The notes beneath the pieces were generated by a model. That model was given only the letters and a program-made list of their open reading frames with translations. It had not been told where the DNA came from and did not search any database. Source: a candidate division FCPU426 bacterium (GTDB lineage Bacteria; Oederibacteriota; JAJYGY01; DAIDJD01). Taken from it: a stretch of 53,374 bases of DNA. This document shows, in pieces, positions 9,629-19,530 of the stretch. Position numbers and translations under genes: made by a program. Within the stretch, counting starts at the first letter, position 1; each line of letters begins with the position of its first letter. Location of the stretch: positions 1-53,374 of the forward strand of contig DAIDJD010000143.1 in the NCBI GenBank assembly GCA_027451505.1, given 5' to 3'.

Positions 9629-10377
9629 AGCCCGTCCATGTCGAAGACCTGGTACCGCCGCGGGGGCCGGTACCGGAACGCGTCCTTGCGCAGCCTTTGG
9701 CCGGGGTCGGCGCGAAGCCCCGCCGCGCTCATGGCCCGCACCCCGGGGAAGTCGATGTCGTCGCGCACCCCGGCCCGGTCCAGGACCACGCGCAGCACCA
9801 CCCAGCGGCGCACGTTGACCCACACCTTCAGGCGCCGGAAGTCCGCCACCGCGCCGCGCCGGGGGGTCAACACCAGGGCCTGGTCCCAGTCCGGGTTGAA
9901 CCCGGGGCCCAGGCGGGCCGGCCGGGGCTTCCCCAAAGCGGCATAATGCCGAATGCTGCTTGCCAGGTCGAGGAAGAAATTCCCGCCCGCGGCCAGGCGG
10001 GCCTGGTCGTAGCGGTAGACCTGGCCGACCTGGGGCAGTTCCACCCAGAGGTGGCGCCCGTCGGCCACCACCAGCCCCTTGGCCGGCGCCGTGATGCGCA
10101 GGCGGGCCTTCCCGCGCGCGCACAGGAGCCTCCCCCGGGTCACCTGGGCCCGACCCCGCGGACGATCCCGCGCGTCCAGGCGCCGCTCCACTTTGACCAC
10201 CCCGGCGCGGGTCCAGTAGCGGGAATCCTGGGCCGCCAACAGGCGGCGGATCAGGTCCCCGGGGCTATAGTGCGGACGCCTCCCGCGGGCCGCCAGCGGG
10301 GCCGTCGGCGGCAGCGCGGCCAGCAGGGCCGCGGCCAGGACCACCCCGACGGCGGCCCGGGGCGCCCACGGCCTCAC
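9625..10377 (-). CDS. LolA-like outer-membrane lipoprotein carrier
   Basis: 250 residues with a signal peptide (VVLAAALLAALPPTAPLAA) and a LolA-type fold: an N-terminal helix DLIRRLLAAQDSRYWTRAGVVKVERR, then repeated beta strands including GLVVADGRHLWVELPQVGQVYRYD, typical of LolA/LolB-like proteins. It would ferry lipoproteins across the periplasm, implying an outer membrane. Identity between members is low, so an MucB/RseB-like or outer-membrane lipoprotein-sorting relative is also possible. GTG at 10377 overlaps the ftsK stop. FtsK-LolA adjacency is a recurrent bacterial gene order. Confidence 0.72.
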   Translation of the reverse strand: MRPWAPRAAVGVVLAAALLAALPPTAPLAARGRRPHYSPGDLIRRLLAAQDSRYWTRAGVVKVERRLDARDRPRGRAQVTRGRLLCARGKARLRITAPAKGLVVADGRHLWVELPQVGQVYRYDQARLAAGGNFFLDLASSIRHYAALGKPRPARLGPGFNPDWDQALVLTPRRGAVADFRRLKVWVNVRRWVVLRVVLDRAGVRDDIDFPGVRAMSAAGLRADPGQRLRKDAFRYRPPRRYQVFDMDGL

Positions 10378-12875
10378 GCCGCCGGCGCCGAGCGGGGGGG
10401 CTCGTCGCTGTACTCGGAGGCGTTGATGAGCAGCTTGCGGGGCTTGTTGTGCTCCGCCGGCCCGATGATGCCCTCGGCCTCCATGCGGTCCAGCAGACGC
10501 GAGGCCCGGCCAAAGCCGAGCTTGAGGCGCCTCTGCAGCACGCTGGTGCTGCCCTGGCCCGCGGAGATGACCACCTTGAGGGCCTCCTCGTACAGGGCGT
10601 CGTCGACGTCGCCGTAGTCCTCGCCCACGTCGGCGGCGGATTCCCCGACCGCCGGGGCCGCGAAGCGGGGATCGTAGACCGGCTGGGCCTGCCGCTTCAC
10701 GTGGGCGACGACGCGGGCCACCTCCGCCCCGGAAAGGAAGCAGCCCTGCACCCGCACCGGCTTGTTGACGTTGTACGGGTTGTAGAGCATGTCACCCCGC
10801 CCCAGAAGGGCCTCGGCCCCGTTGCCGTCGAGGATGGTCCGGCTGTCGATCTTGCTGGAGACCTGGAAGGCGATGCGGCTGGGCAGGTTGGCCTTGATGA
10901 CGCCCGTGATGACGTCCACCGAGGGCCTTTGGGTGGCGATGACCAGGTGGATGCCCACGCCGCGGGCCATCTGGGCCAGGCGGCAGATGCTGTTTTCGAC
11001 CTCGTTGGCGCTGACCATCATCAGGTCGGCCAACTCGTCGACCACCACCACGATGTAGGGCAGGCGGCGGTGGGGGTCGGTCTCCCTGGGGACGGCCTCG
11101 GCCTCCTCGGCGGACAGCTCCGGGCTGCGCTCCCGCTCCCCGTCGCGCGCGGCCACCCACTCGTTGTAGTCGTCGATCTTGCGCATGCCGGCCTGGGCCA
11201 GCAGCTTGTAGCGGTCCTCCATCTCCTCGACGAGCAGGCGCAGGGCCCCGGCGGCCTCCTTGGGGTTGGAGACCACCGGCCGCAGAAGGTGGGGGATGCC
11301 GTCGTAGGGCGTCAACTCGACGCGCTTGGGGTCGACCATGAGCAGCTTGACCTCGTCGGGCGCGGCCCGGAAGAGGACGCTGGTGATGATGGCGTTCAGG
11401 CATACCGACTTGCCCGAGCCCGTGGACCCGGCCACCAGCAGGTGCGGCATCTCGGCCAGGTTGCTGAAGATCATGCTCCCGCCGATGTCCTTGCCCAGGG
11501 CGAAGATCAGCTTGTGGGCGCTTTCCCGGAACTCGGCGGTCTCGACGAGTTCGCGCATCATCACGGGCACGGACTTGGAGTTGGGGATTTCCACGCCCAG
11601 GGTGCCCTTGCCCGGGATGGGCCCCTCGATGCGCACGGCGCTGGCCTTGGCCCCCAGCGCGATGTCGTCGGCCAGCGAGACCACCCGGCTCATCTTGACC
11701 CCCGGGGCCAGGGCGATCTCGTAGCGGGTCACCGTGGGGCCGGGGCAGACCTCCACCACCTTCGCGGAGACCCCGAAGCTGGCCAGCACCCGCTCAAGGT
11801 TGGTTGAGACCTGCTCGTAGTCCTTGGGCGCGGCGATGGAGCCGGCAGCCGGCTGCAACAAATCGGGGTCCGGAAGCCGGTACCCCTCCAGGGCGCTGGC
11901 GCTACCCTGCGCGGTCACGGCCAAGGCGTCGGTGCTGGCCAGGGTGTTCACCCTGGGCCCGGCCTCGGAGACCTTGATCTTCTCGCCGCGCTTGCGCTCG
12001 ATGACGCGCTCGGCCAGGGCCTCGCGCTCCCGCGCCGAGGCGGCCCGGGCCCCGGCCGGATCCGCGACGGCGCCGGCATCCCCCCGGCCGGCCCCCGCGT
12101 CCGCATCCTGCTCCCCGGCCTCCCCGGCTTCAGGCTCCCAGGACGCGCCCTTGCGCCCCAGCCTGGGGGCCGCGTCGGCGGCCTCCCCGGCGCCGAGGCG
12201 CCCCAGCCGAAGGCGCTCATAGGCCCGCAGCACCACGGTCTTGACCCGGGCCTCCTGCTCCAACAGGTAGACCGAAACGGCCAGCAGCGCCAGGCACACG
12301 AGGACCGTGCCCACGGCCGAAAGGTACTGCTCCATGGCCGCGCCCAGGAGGGTCCCCAGCATGCCGCCCAGGTAAAGCCCCTGGGCCGGGCCGGTGGCCA
12401 GCGGCGCGGGCGCCACCAGGTGCACCAGGCTACAGACGGCGACCATGGCCAGCCCGGTGCCGGCGGCCTTCACCGAAGGAGCCCTCAGGGAGCGCCGGCG
12501 CAGGTTCAGCCAGCCCAGCAGCAGGAGGGCCAGGGGCGGCGCCACGTAGGACAGGCCCAGCAGGCCGAAGCAGGCCCGGAAGCAGTACATGCCCGCCACG
12601 CCCAGAAGGTCCTTGTCCAGGGGCACCAGGGCCAGGGCCAGGGCCAGGCCGGCCAAAAACTGCATCAGCCCGGTCAGTTCCTGGCGCCGTTCCTGGCCGA
12701 AATCCAGGGCGGCCTCCCAGGCCTGGGCCACGAACCCGGGACGGGACCGTCCCCGGGGCGCGGCCACCGCCGGGACGCGGCGGGACGCGGCCCGCCGAGG
12801 GGCGGCGGGGGCACGGCGAGATGGCTTCCTGGCGCGGGCGCTGGACAAACGTCCTCCCTCCGGGTCGCGGTTCAC
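10374..12875 (-). CDS. ftsK: DNA translocase FtsK/SpoIIIE
   Basis: Septal DNA pump of 833 residues. The N-terminal part has an Arg-rich cytoplasmic start and about four transmembrane helices (residues 60-210), then a short acidic/Ala linker. The motor contains the FtsK alpha domain, Walker A (VAGSTGSGKSVCLNAI), LMVDPKRVELTPY, Walker B (IVVVVDELADLMM) and ATQRPSVDVITG. The C-terminal gamma winged helix (about the last 65 residues, STSVLQRRLKLGFGRASRL) would recognise KOPS-like DNA. The GTG start at 12875 overlaps the RNase J stop as GTGA. An XRE-type dif site is not visible here. Confidence 0.95.
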   Translation of the reverse strand: MNRDPEGGRLSSARARKPSRRAPAAPRRAASRRVPAVAAPRGRSRPGFVAQAWEAALDFGQERRQELTGLMQFLAGLALALALVPLDKDLLGVAGMYCFRACFGLLGLSYVAPPLALLLLGWLNLRRRSLRAPSVKAAGTGLAMVAVCSLVHLVAPAPLATGPAQGLYLGGMLGTLLGAAMEQYLSAVGTVLVCLALLAVSVYLLEQEARVKTVVLRAYERLRLGRLGAGEAADAAPRLGRKGASWEPEAGEAGEQDADAGAGRGDAGAVADPAGARAASAREREALAERVIERKRGEKIKVSEAGPRVNTLASTDALAVTAQGSASALEGYRLPDPDLLQPAAGSIAAPKDYEQVSTNLERVLASFGVSAKVVEVCPGPTVTRYEIALAPGVKMSRVVSLADDIALGAKASAVRIEGPIPGKGTLGVEIPNSKSVPVMMRELVETAEFRESAHKLIFALGKDIGGSMIFSNLAEMPHLLVAGSTGSGKSVCLNAIITSVLFRAAPDEVKLLMVDPKRVELTPYDGIPHLLRPVVSNPKEAAGALRLLVEEMEDRYKLLAQAGMRKIDDYNEWVAARDGERERSPELSAEEAEAVPRETDPHRRLPYIVVVVDELADLMMVSANEVENSICRLAQMARGVGIHLVIATQRPSVDVITGVIKANLPSRIAFQVSSKIDSRTILDGNGAEALLGRGDMLYNPYNVNKPVRVQGCFLSGAEVARVVAHVKRQAQPVYDPRFAAPAVGESAADVGEDYGDVDDALYEEALKVVISAGQGSTSVLQRRLKLGFGRASRLLDRMEAEGIIGPAEHNKPRKLLINASEYSDEPPRSAPAA

Positions 12876-14602
12876 AGCTCCAGGACCGCCGGTACGATCA
12901 CCGGGCGGGCCTGGAGCCGCTTCTTGAAGAAGCGCTTGAGCGTGGTGGTGGTGAGGTCGCGCGCCTGGTCCCAGTCCGGCGGCTTGCCGTAGGCGGCCTG
13001 TTCCGAGAGCACGGCGTGCACCTGCCCCTCGGCCTGGGCCAGCAGGCCGTCCAGGTCCGGGGCCATCAGGCCCCGGGCCAACAGGTGGGGCCCTTGGAGC
13101 ACTTCCCCGTCGCGGCGGCTCAGGCCCACCGAGCAGACCACGAACCCGTCCTCGCGCAGGTGCTGGCGGTCGCGCAGCACCACGGAATCGGGCTCGTCCG
13201 TGGCCAACCCGTCGACGAGCACCTCGCCCGCGGGCACGAAGACGTCGGCGGCGGCCCGGGCCCCGTCGAAGGTCCAGCGCTGGCCGTTCTCCAGCAGGAA
13301 CACCCGCTCGGAGGGGATGCCCTCGTCGTAGGCCAGGCGGCGGTGGTTGACCTGGTGGCGCAGTTCTCCGTGGACGGGCAGGAAGAAACGGGGCTTGAGC
13401 AGCCTCAACATCTCGCGGCCGTCCTCGCGCGAACCGTGCCCGCTGACGTGCACGCGGTCGTTGCGTTCGGTGATGACCTCGGCGCCGCGGCGGTAGAAGT
13501 TGTTGATGAGCGCGCCGATGGTGCGTTCGTTGCCCGGGATGGCCCGGGCCGAGTACACCAGCACATCGCCCGGGGCCACCTTCAAGTCGGAGTGGGTGCC
13601 GTCGGCCAGGCGGGCCAGCCCGCTGCGGGGCTCGCCCTGGCTGCCGGTGCTGACCACCACGCTACGCTCCGGGGGCAGGCGCTGCACCGTGGCCAAGTCC
13701 ACCAGCACGCCCTCGGGCACGCGCAGGTAGCCCAATTCCCGGGCCAGGCGCATGTTGCCCTCCATGCTGCGGCCCAGGGGGCAGACCACGCGCCCCGTGT
13801 CGCTGGCGGCGTCGAGCACCTGCTGGAAACGGTGCACATGGCTGGCGAAGCTGGTCAGGAAGACCCGGCCCGGGGCGTCGGCCAGGGCCCGTTCCAGTCC
13901 GGGCCGCACGCTGCGCTCCCCGGGGGTCCAGCCCGGCAGTTCGACGTTGGTGCTGTCGCTCATCAGCGCCAGCACACCCTCCTCGCCCAGGCGCCGCAGC
14001 AGCTCTCGGTCCAAACGCCGCCCGTCGACCGGGTCGGAGTCGAACTTGAAGTCCCCGCTGTGGACCACCATCCCCAAGGGCGTGCCCACCGCCACGCCCA
14101 TCCCGTCGCAGACGCTGTGGCAGACGCTGAAGAAGCGAAGGCGGAAAGGCCGCAGCTCCAGGGTGCCGCCGGCGGCGACCTCCACGAAACGGGCCCGTTC
14201 CAGCAGCCCCATCTCCCGCACCCGGCCCTGGGCCAGCGCCAGGGTGTAGCGGGTGCCGTAGACCGTGAGGGGCCTCTCCCGCAGCAGGAAGGCCAAGGCC
14301 CCGATGTGGTCCTCGTGGCCGTGGGTCAGGACCAACCCCACCACCTCCCCGGCCTGGCGGAGGTAGCTGAAGTCCGGGATGATCAGGTCGATGCCCGGGT
14401 GCTCCGCCACGTTGGGGAAGCGCAACCCGCAGTCGATGATCAGGGTCTTGCCGCCGTACTCGATGAGGGTGAAGTTCTTGCCGACCTCGCCCACCCCCCC
14501 CAGGGGGGTCACGGAGAGCACCCCGGGTGACGGCGGGGCCAATTCCGCGGCTTTATCCCCGCTCAGACGTTCCTGCACCACCTGGCCGGCCTGGACCTCC
14601 AT
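12872..14602 (-). CDS. rnj: Ribonuclease J
   Basis: Metallo-beta-lactamase/beta-CASP ribonuclease, 576 residues, with 5'-3' exonuclease and endonuclease activity on mRNA and rRNA. The metal motif HGHEDH is at residues 94-99; GLRFPNVAEHPGIDLIIPDF precedes it. The beta-CASP portion contains SDSTNVELPGWTPGERSV and STGSQGEPRSGLARL, and VHVSGHGSREDGREML and FLPVHGELRH supply later metal/phosphate ligands. ATG at 14602 follows an extended -10 promoter. ftsK overlaps the stop. Confidence 0.95.
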   Translation of the reverse strand: MEVQAGQVVQERLSGDKAAELAPPSPGVLSVTPLGGVGEVGKNFTLIEYGGKTLIIDCGLRFPNVAEHPGIDLIIPDFSYLRQAGEVVGLVLTHGHEDHIGALAFLLRERPLTVYGTRYTLALAQGRVREMGLLERARFVEVAAGGTLELRPFRLRFFSVCHSVCDGMGVAVGTPLGMVVHSGDFKFDSDPVDGRRLDRELLRRLGEEGVLALMSDSTNVELPGWTPGERSVRPGLERALADAPGRVFLTSFASHVHRFQQVLDAASDTGRVVCPLGRSMEGNMRLARELGYLRVPEGVLVDLATVQRLPPERSVVVSTGSQGEPRSGLARLADGTHSDLKVAPGDVLVYSARAIPGNERTIGALINNFYRRGAEVITERNDRVHVSGHGSREDGREMLRLLKPRFFLPVHGELRHQVNHRRLAYDEGIPSERVFLLENGQRWTFDGARAAADVFVPAGEVLVDGLATDEPDSVVLRDRQHLREDGFVVCSVGLSRRDGEVLQGPHLLARGLMAPDLDGLLAQAEGQVHAVLSEQAAYGKPPDWDQARDLTTTTLKRFFKKRLQARPVIVPAVLEL

Positions 14603-14634
14603 GCACCCTCGTCAGCTTATGTTTTGGACCAGAA

Positions 14635-14643
14635 ATTGTACCA
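14635..14643 (-). promoter_or_regulatory. Extended -10 promoter before rnj
   Basis: Minus-strand TGGTACAAT, an extended -10 (TG-n-TACAAT), in a short AT-richer gap between the CoA-binding gene stop and the rnj start. No good -35 lies 17 bases upstream, consistent with an extended -10 type. It would drive the rnj-ftsK-lolA-rodZ run. Confidence 0.5.
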
Positions 14644-14657
14644 TAAGAAAGGCCTTT

Positions 14658-15080
14658 TCACCGCCCGGCACGGGCCACCAGGACCCCCAGGCAACGGTCC
14701 GCCACCACCCGGTATCCGGCGGCTTCCAGGCGGGCCTCGGATTCGGGGTGGCGGATGCCGGTCTGAAGCCAGACGGTCCGGGGCCGCCGCGGCGGGGGCA
14801 AGGCCAGCAATTCCTCGGCCAGCTCCGGGATGGCATCGCTGCGGCGGAAGACATCCACCACATCCGGGACTTCCCTGAGATCGGCCAGATGGGGCACGGA
14901 GGTCTCGCCCAAGGCCGCGGAGATCATGGGATTCACCGGGAGAACCCTCAGGCCCCGCTTCTGGAGCATCTGCGGGATCTCGAAGCTGGCGCGCCCGGGT
15001 TTGGACCCATCGGTCATGCCCACCACGGCCACGACCCGGGCGGTGCGGGCGACTTCCAGGGCTTCCTCGTCGGAAAGCAT
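14658..15080 (-). CDS. CoA-binding domain protein (YccU-like)
   Basis: 140-residue stand-alone CoA_binding_2 Rossmann protein. Residues 14-30 carry RVVAVVGMTDGSKPGRASF, the nucleotide-binding loop, and the C-terminal half has VWLQTGIRHPESEARLEAAGY followed by VVADRCLGV, the conserved end with a cysteine. Family members bind CoA; the physiological role is unknown. ATG at 15080 has GGGGGA 6 bases upstream. It lies 34 bases downstream of the SDR gene. Confidence 0.85.
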   Translation of the reverse strand: MLSDEEALEVARTARVVAVVGMTDGSKPGRASFEIPQMLQKRGLRVLPVNPMISAALGETSVPHLADLREVPDVVDVFRRSDAIPELAEELLALPPPRRPRTVWLQTGIRHPESEARLEAAGYRVVADRCLGVLVARAGR

Positions 15081-15114
15081 GCGTTCCCCCGAATATTCCG
15101 TGAAAATCCTTTAT

Positions 15115-15816
15115 TTAGAAGCGTATTTCTTGGTCGCCATAGAAGAACTTGCCGCTGACTTCAAAGGGCAGGGCCGCCAGGGCCAAGACCCGGTGCCCGC
15201 CGTCGACGGGTTCCCCCGGCGCGTTGGGGCCGCCGAGGTCGGTCTTGAGCCAGCCCGGATCCAGGGCGTTGACGGCCACCGCGCCCTTGAGCTCGCCGGC
15301 CCACAGGATGGTCAGGCCTCCCAGGGTATATTTGGTGAGGCGGTAGGTGGGCATGTCCGGGGTCTCGATGAGGGCTTGGCGCGTGCCGGCGCCGGAGCTG
15401 ACGTTGATGACCCTGGGCTCGTCGCCGTTGCGCAGCAAGGGCAGCAGGTGGAAGGTCAGCTCATGGGGCGCCAGCACGTTGACGCGCAGTTGGCGCTCCA
15501 GAAGGTCCACCCCTTCGGCCATCCAGTCCTTCTTGTAGGTCTGCACGCCGGCGTTGTTGACCAAAAGGTCCAAAGCTCCCCATTGGCGGCCGACCGCCTC
15601 GGCCAGGCGCTTGGGCGCGGCCGGGTCGAAGAAATCCGCCACCACGGGCGTGAAGGCCCCCAGGGCCTTGAGCTCGGAGGCGGCCTTCCGCAGGCGTTCC
15701 GGGTCGCGGCCCGTGCCGAGGACCTCGGCGCCGGCCTCGAGGAAGAGGCGGGCGGCGTGGTAGCCGACGCCGCGCGAGGCCCCGGTGATGACGATGCGTT
15801 TGCCTTTGAACGACAT
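15115..15816 (-). CDS. Short-chain dehydrogenase/reductase
   Basis: NAD(P)-dependent oxidoreductase of 233 residues. The cofactor motif TGASRGVG is at residues 11-18, NNAG follows near residue 90, and the catalytic Ser and Y-x3-K (VINVSSGAG ... YRLTK) are present. ATG at 15816 has CAGGAGAA just upstream. The C-terminus ends [10 protein letters not shown]; similar enzymes are annotated as carbonyl reductases, but the substrate cannot be read. It heads the minus-strand run. Confidence 0.88.
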   Translation of the reverse strand: MSFKGKRIVITGASRGVGYHAARLFLEAGAEVLGTGRDPERLRKAASELKALGAFTPVVADFFDPAAPKRLAEAVGRQWGALDLLVNNAGVQTYKKDWMAEGVDLLERQLRVNVLAPHELTFHLLPLLRNGDEPRVINVSSGAGTRQALIETPDMPTYRLTKYTLGGLTILWAGELKGAVAVNALDPGWLKTDLGGPNAPGEPVDGGHRVLALAALPFEVSGKFFYGDQEIRF

Positions 15817-16085
15817 GGGTTCTCCTGACGGGAAGTCCACCGGCCCCGGGCCGGCGCTTGGCCATGATACCCGCCCGGGCCCGGGGACGCCACGCCTTAG
15901 GGTCCGGCCGGCGAATCCCGCTGGCTCCCCTTGAAGCGGCCCGCACCCGTAGTCCGGCCCCGGAAAACCGGGACGCCCCCAAGATGGGGCTGGACAAGAC
16001 AGGGGGGGCTTTTGAGAATCGAGCTTCCATCCACCCCAATGAGGACCCTCCCTGTCGCGGGGATGCGGCCTCAAGGAGCCCCACG
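15817..16085. promoter_or_regulatory. Divergent intergenic region between SDR and aconitase genes
   Basis: 269 bases. A possible minus-strand -10 (TATCAT, 15869-15864) has only a weak -35 (TGGCGT) at 17 bases. On the plus strand I see AAGGAG before the aconitase start but no convincing promoter. No gene is visible here. Confidence 0.35.
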
Positions 16086-18353
16086 ATGCCCGTGATCGAG
16101 ACCACGCCCGAAATGGTGGAGCGCGTCTACGCCACCACCCGCAGGAACCTAGCCGCCGTGCGCAAGCGCCTGAACCGGCCGCTGACCCTGGCCGAGAAGA
16201 TCGTCTTCGGCCACCTGGACAAACCCGAGTCCCAGGAGCTGGCCGTGGGCGCGGCCTTCCTGGACACCCGCCCGGACCGCGTGGCCATGCAGGACGCCAC
16301 GGCCCAGATGGCCATCCTCCAGTTCAGCCAGGCCCAGATCCCCACGGTGCGCGTCCCCTCCACCGTCCATTGCGACCACCTCATCCAGGCCTACCGGGGC
16401 TCCTCCCAGGACCTGGCCACGGCCGAGGACACGAACAAGGAAGTCTACGCCTTCCTGGCCTCGGCCTCGGACAAGTTCGGCATCGGCTTCTGGAAGCCGG
16501 GCGCGGGCATCATCCACCAGGTGGTCTTCGAGAACTACGCCTTCCCCGGCGGCATGATGATCGGCACCGACAGCCACACCCCCAACGCCGGCGGCCTGGG
16601 CATGGTGGCCTGCGGCGTGGGCGGGGCCGACGCCGTGGACGTGATGGCCGGCCTGCCCTGGGTGGTCAAGCACCCCAAGCGCATCGCCGTCGTACTCACG
16701 GGGGCCATGTCCGGATGGACCTCGCCCAAGGACGTGATCCTGAAGGTGGCCCAGATCCTCACGGTCAAGGGCGGCACCAACGCCATCGTGGAGTACATCG
16801 GCCCCGGGGCGCGCAGCTTCAGCTGCACCGGCAAGGGAACCATCACCAACATGGGCGCCGAGATCGGGGCCACCACCTCGGTGTTCCCCTACGACGCCTC
16901 CATGGCCCGCTACCTTCGGGGCACGGGCCGCGCCGCGCTGGCCGCCCTGGCGGACGCGAACAAGGACCTCCTGGAGCCCGACCCGGAATGCGAGGCCGAC
17001 CCCGAACGCCACTACGACCAGGTGGTGCGCATCGACCTGTCCGCGCTGGAGCCCCACGTGGTGGGACCCCACACGCCGGATTTGGCCCGCCCGGTGAGCC
17101 AGATGGCGCGGGACGCCGCCTCCAACGGCTACCCCGTCGAGCTGAAGGCGGCGCTCATCGGCAGCTGCACAAACTCCAGCTACGAGGACCTCGGACGGGC
17201 CGCCGATGTCGCCGAGCAGGCCGCGTCCCGGGGCGCCAAGACCTCGGCTCCCCTGCTCATCACCCCGGGTTCGGAGCAGATCTACCGCACCATCCAGCGC
17301 GACGGGCAGATGGCCAGCCTGGAGAAGGTGGGCGCCACGGTGATGGCCAACGCCTGCGGGCCCTGCATCGGCCAGTGGAAGCGCGACGACGTCAAGAAAG
17401 GGGAGGTCAACAGCATCATCAGCTCCTTCAACCGCAACTTCCCCGCCCGCAACGACGGCAACGACGCCACCATGAGCTTCATCGGCTCCCCCGAGGTCGT
17501 GATAGCCTTCGCCCTGGCCGGGCGCCTGGACGTCAACCCCCTGGCCGGGGAGTTCACCACGGCCGCCGGCGTGAAGGTGCGCCTCGAGCCGCCCAAGCCC
17601 GCCGACGACCTCCCCAAAGCCGGCTTCGTGCCTCCCCAGGGCGTCTACGCGGCCCCGGCCAAGGACGGGTCCGCGGTGCGCATCGTGGTCGACCCCAAGA
17701 GCGACCGCCTGCAGTTGCTCTCGCCCTTCGACGCCTGGCACGGCCGCGACTTCACGGGCCTGCCGCTGCTGTTGAAAGCCAAGGGCAAGTGCACCACGGA
17801 CCACATCTCCCCGGCCGGGCCCTGGCTGAAATACCGTGGCCACCTGGACAACATCTCCAACAACATGTTCCTGGGCGCGGTGAACGCCTTCACCGGCAAG
17901 CCCGGCCAGGCCAAGGACCAGGCCACCGGCGAATGGAAGGAGCCCCAGGCCGTGGCCCGGAGCTACAAGGCCCGCGGCCTGAAGTGGGCCGTGGTCGGCG
18001 ACGAGAACTACGGCGAGGGCTCCAGCCGCGAACACGCGGCCATGAGCCCGCGCCACCTCGGCGCGGCCGTGGTGCTGGTCAAGAGCTTCGCCCGCATCCA
18101 CGAGACCAACCTGAAGAAGCAGGGCATCCTGCCCCTGACCTTCGCCGACCCCAAGGACTACGACAAGGTTTTGGAGGACGACACCCTCGACGTGCTGGGG
18201 CTGAAGGACCTGGCCCCGGGCCGGGACTTGACCGTGGTCCTGCGGCACAAGGGCGGCTCCGAGGAGCGCATCCAGGCCCGGCATTCCCTCAACGCCGACC
18301 AGATCGCCTGGTTCAAAGCCGGCAGCGCCCTGAACCTGATGAGCAAGAACTGA
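16086..18353 (+). CDS. acn: Aconitate hydratase, mitochondrial type
   Basis: TCA-cycle enzyme interconverting citrate and isocitrate, 755 residues. Cluster ligands lie in [13 protein letters not shown] and [11 protein letters not shown] (three cysteines). Substrate loops include [21 protein letters not shown] and, in the C-terminal swivel domain, [15 protein letters not shown]. Length and the NSSYEDLGR and HISPAG segments match the mitochondrial-type family rather than the AcnA/IRP or AcnB forms. ATG at 16086 has AAGGAG 8 bases upstream; in-frame codons upstream of it lack such a site. A strong terminator follows, so it is monocistronic. Confidence 0.95.
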   Translation: MPVIETTPEMVERVYATTRRNLAAVRKRLNRPLTLAEKIVFGHLDKPESQELAVGAAFLDTRPDRVAMQDATAQMAILQFSQAQIPTVRVPSTVHCDHLIQAYRGSSQDLATAEDTNKEVYAFLASASDKFGIGFWKPGAGIIHQVVFENYAFPGGMMIGTDSHTPNAGGLGMVACGVGGADAVDVMAGLPWVVKHPKRIAVVLTGAMSGWTSPKDVILKVAQILTVKGGTNAIVEYIGPGARSFSCTGKGTITNMGAEIGATTSVFPYDASMARYLRGTGRAALAALADANKDLLEPDPECEADPERHYDQVVRIDLSALEPHVVGPHTPDLARPVSQMARDAASNGYPVELKAALIGSCTNSSYEDLGRAADVAEQAASRGAKTSAPLLITPGSEQIYRTIQRDGQMASLEKVGATVMANACGPCIGQWKRDDVKKGEVNSIISSFNRNFPARNDGNDATMSFIGSPEVVIAFALAGRLDVNPLAGEFTTAAGVKVRLEPPKPADDLPKAGFVPPQGVYAAPAKDGSAVRIVVDPKSDRLQLLSPFDAWHGRDFTGLPLLLKAKGKCTTDHISPAGPWLKYRGHLDNISNNMFLGAVNAFTGKPGQAKDQATGEWKEPQAVARSYKARGLKWAVVGDENYGEGSSREHAAMSPRHLGAAVVLVKSFARIHETNLKKQGILPLTFADPKDYDKVLEDDTLDVLGLKDLAPGRDLTVVLRHKGGSEERIQARHSLNADQIAWFKAGSALNLMSKN

Positions 18354-18375
18354 CCCGCGCAGGCCGATGAAACGG

Positions 18376-18412
18376 AAAGGGCCGCCCCATTGGGGCGGCC
18401 CTTTCGCTTTTT
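18376..18412 (+). terminator. Rho-independent terminator after aconitase
   Basis: A 13-bp perfect stem (AAAGGGCCGCCCC / GGGGCGGCCCTTT) with loop ATT, then CGCTTTTT. It ends the aconitase transcript and may also stop the convergent reductase transcript weakly. Confidence 0.9.
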
Positions 18413-18429
18413 GAAGGCCCGTCGACCCG

Positions 18430-19407
18430 CTACCAGGCGTACGCCTCGGGGGCGGTCCCGCCCGGACCCGGGAACAGGCGGTCCAGTTCGCCCAGACGCT
18501 TGGCGTCGAGCTCCACCTTGAAGGCGCCCAGGCTGCCCTCCAACTGCTCCAGGGTGCGCGGCCCGATGATGGGCGCCGTGACCACGGGGTTGCGCAGCAG
18601 CCAGGCCAGGGCCACGTCGGCGGGGGCGTGCCCCCAGCGCCGGCACAGGCGCTCGTAGGCCTCCAGGGTCTTGGCGTGCTCCTTGACGAAGCCCTTGGTC
18701 CACTCGTGCTGGCGGCGCTTGCCCTGCCCCCGGGTCGCCCCCCCGGCCAGGGCGCCCCCGGCCAGCGGGCTCCAGGGGATCAACCCCAGGCCGTAGCCTT
18801 GGGCCGCGGGCAGGACCTCCAGCTCCGGGACGCGGCAGGCCAGGTTGTACTTGGTCTGCTCGCAGACGAGCCCCAGGAAGCGGCGCGAACGGGCGGCCTC
18901 CTGGGCCTGGGCCAGGTGCCAGCCCGCGAAGTTGCTGCTTCCGAAGTACGTGACCTTGCCCTGCTGCACCAGGACCTCGCAGGCCTGCCAGATCTCCTCC
19001 CAAGGCACGTTGCGGTCGACGTGGTGGAACTGGTACAGGTCGATGTGGTCGGTGCGCAGGCGCTTGAGGCTGTCCTCGCAGGCCCGCCGTATGTGCAGCG
19101 CCGACAGCCCGCGCTCGTTGGGCCACTCGCCCATGGGGTTGAAGACCTTGGTGGCCAAGACCACCTTCTCACGCCGCCCGCCGCCCAGGCGGAACCAGCG
19201 GCCCAGGATCTGCTCGGTGAGGCCCTCGCCCATCTTCCAGCCGTACACGTTGGCGGTGTCGAAGAAGTTGATGCCCAGCTCCAGGGCCCGGTCCATGATG
19301 GCGAAGGCCGTGCTTTCGTCGGAATCCCATCCGAAATTCATGGTGCCCAGGCACAGGCGGCTCACCACCACGCCGCTGCGCCCCAGGCGCGTTTTTTGCA
19401 TCTCCAT
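18430..19407 (-). CDS. Aldo/keto reductase
   Basis: NADPH-dependent (beta/alpha)8-barrel oxidoreductase, 325 residues. Visible motifs: GTMNFGWDSDES near the start, FFDTANVYG with the catalytic Asp/Tyr pair, VVLATKV with the catalytic Lys, IDLYQFHHVD with the catalytic His, and the cofactor segment IIGPRTLEQLEGSLGA. ATG at 19407 has GGGAG about 9 bases upstream; a second ATG two codons later is also possible. Physiological substrate unknown. Its 3' end faces aconitase. Confidence 0.9.
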   Translation of the reverse strand: MEMQKTRLGRSGVVVSRLCLGTMNFGWDSDESTAFAIMDRALELGINFFDTANVYGWKMGEGLTEQILGRWFRLGGGRREKVVLATKVFNPMGEWPNERGLSALHIRRACEDSLKRLRTDHIDLYQFHHVDRNVPWEEIWQACEVLVQQGKVTYFGSSNFAGWHLAQAQEAARSRRFLGLVCEQTKYNLACRVPELEVLPAAQGYGLGLIPWSPLAGGALAGGATRGQGKRRQHEWTKGFVKEHAKTLEAYERLCRRWGHAPADVALAWLLRNPVVTAPIIGPRTLEQLEGSLGAFKVELDAKRLGELDRLFPGPGGTAPEAYAW

Positions 19408-19468
19408 CGCAGCACTCTCCCAAGGAAAAGGTACGTCCCACTTTACCACCGCGCCGCGCGTGGGGCAT

Positions 19469-19498
19469 GAAAAAGCCCTCCCCCGGGCGGGGGAGGGC
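19469..19498 (-). terminator. Rho-independent terminator after the TPR gene
   Basis: Minus-strand stem GCCCTCCCCC / GGGGGAGGGC followed by TTTTT, about 33 bases downstream of the TPR gene stop. Confidence 0.85.
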
Positions 19499-19530
19499 CC
19501 TTCGAAAAGCCTTCAGGAACCCTGGAGAGG

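Noticed and set aside
16149-18284. Long minus-strand open frame opposite aconitase
   Set aside because: His/Gly/Val-rich antisense translation without motifs; aconitase on the other strand is unambiguous.
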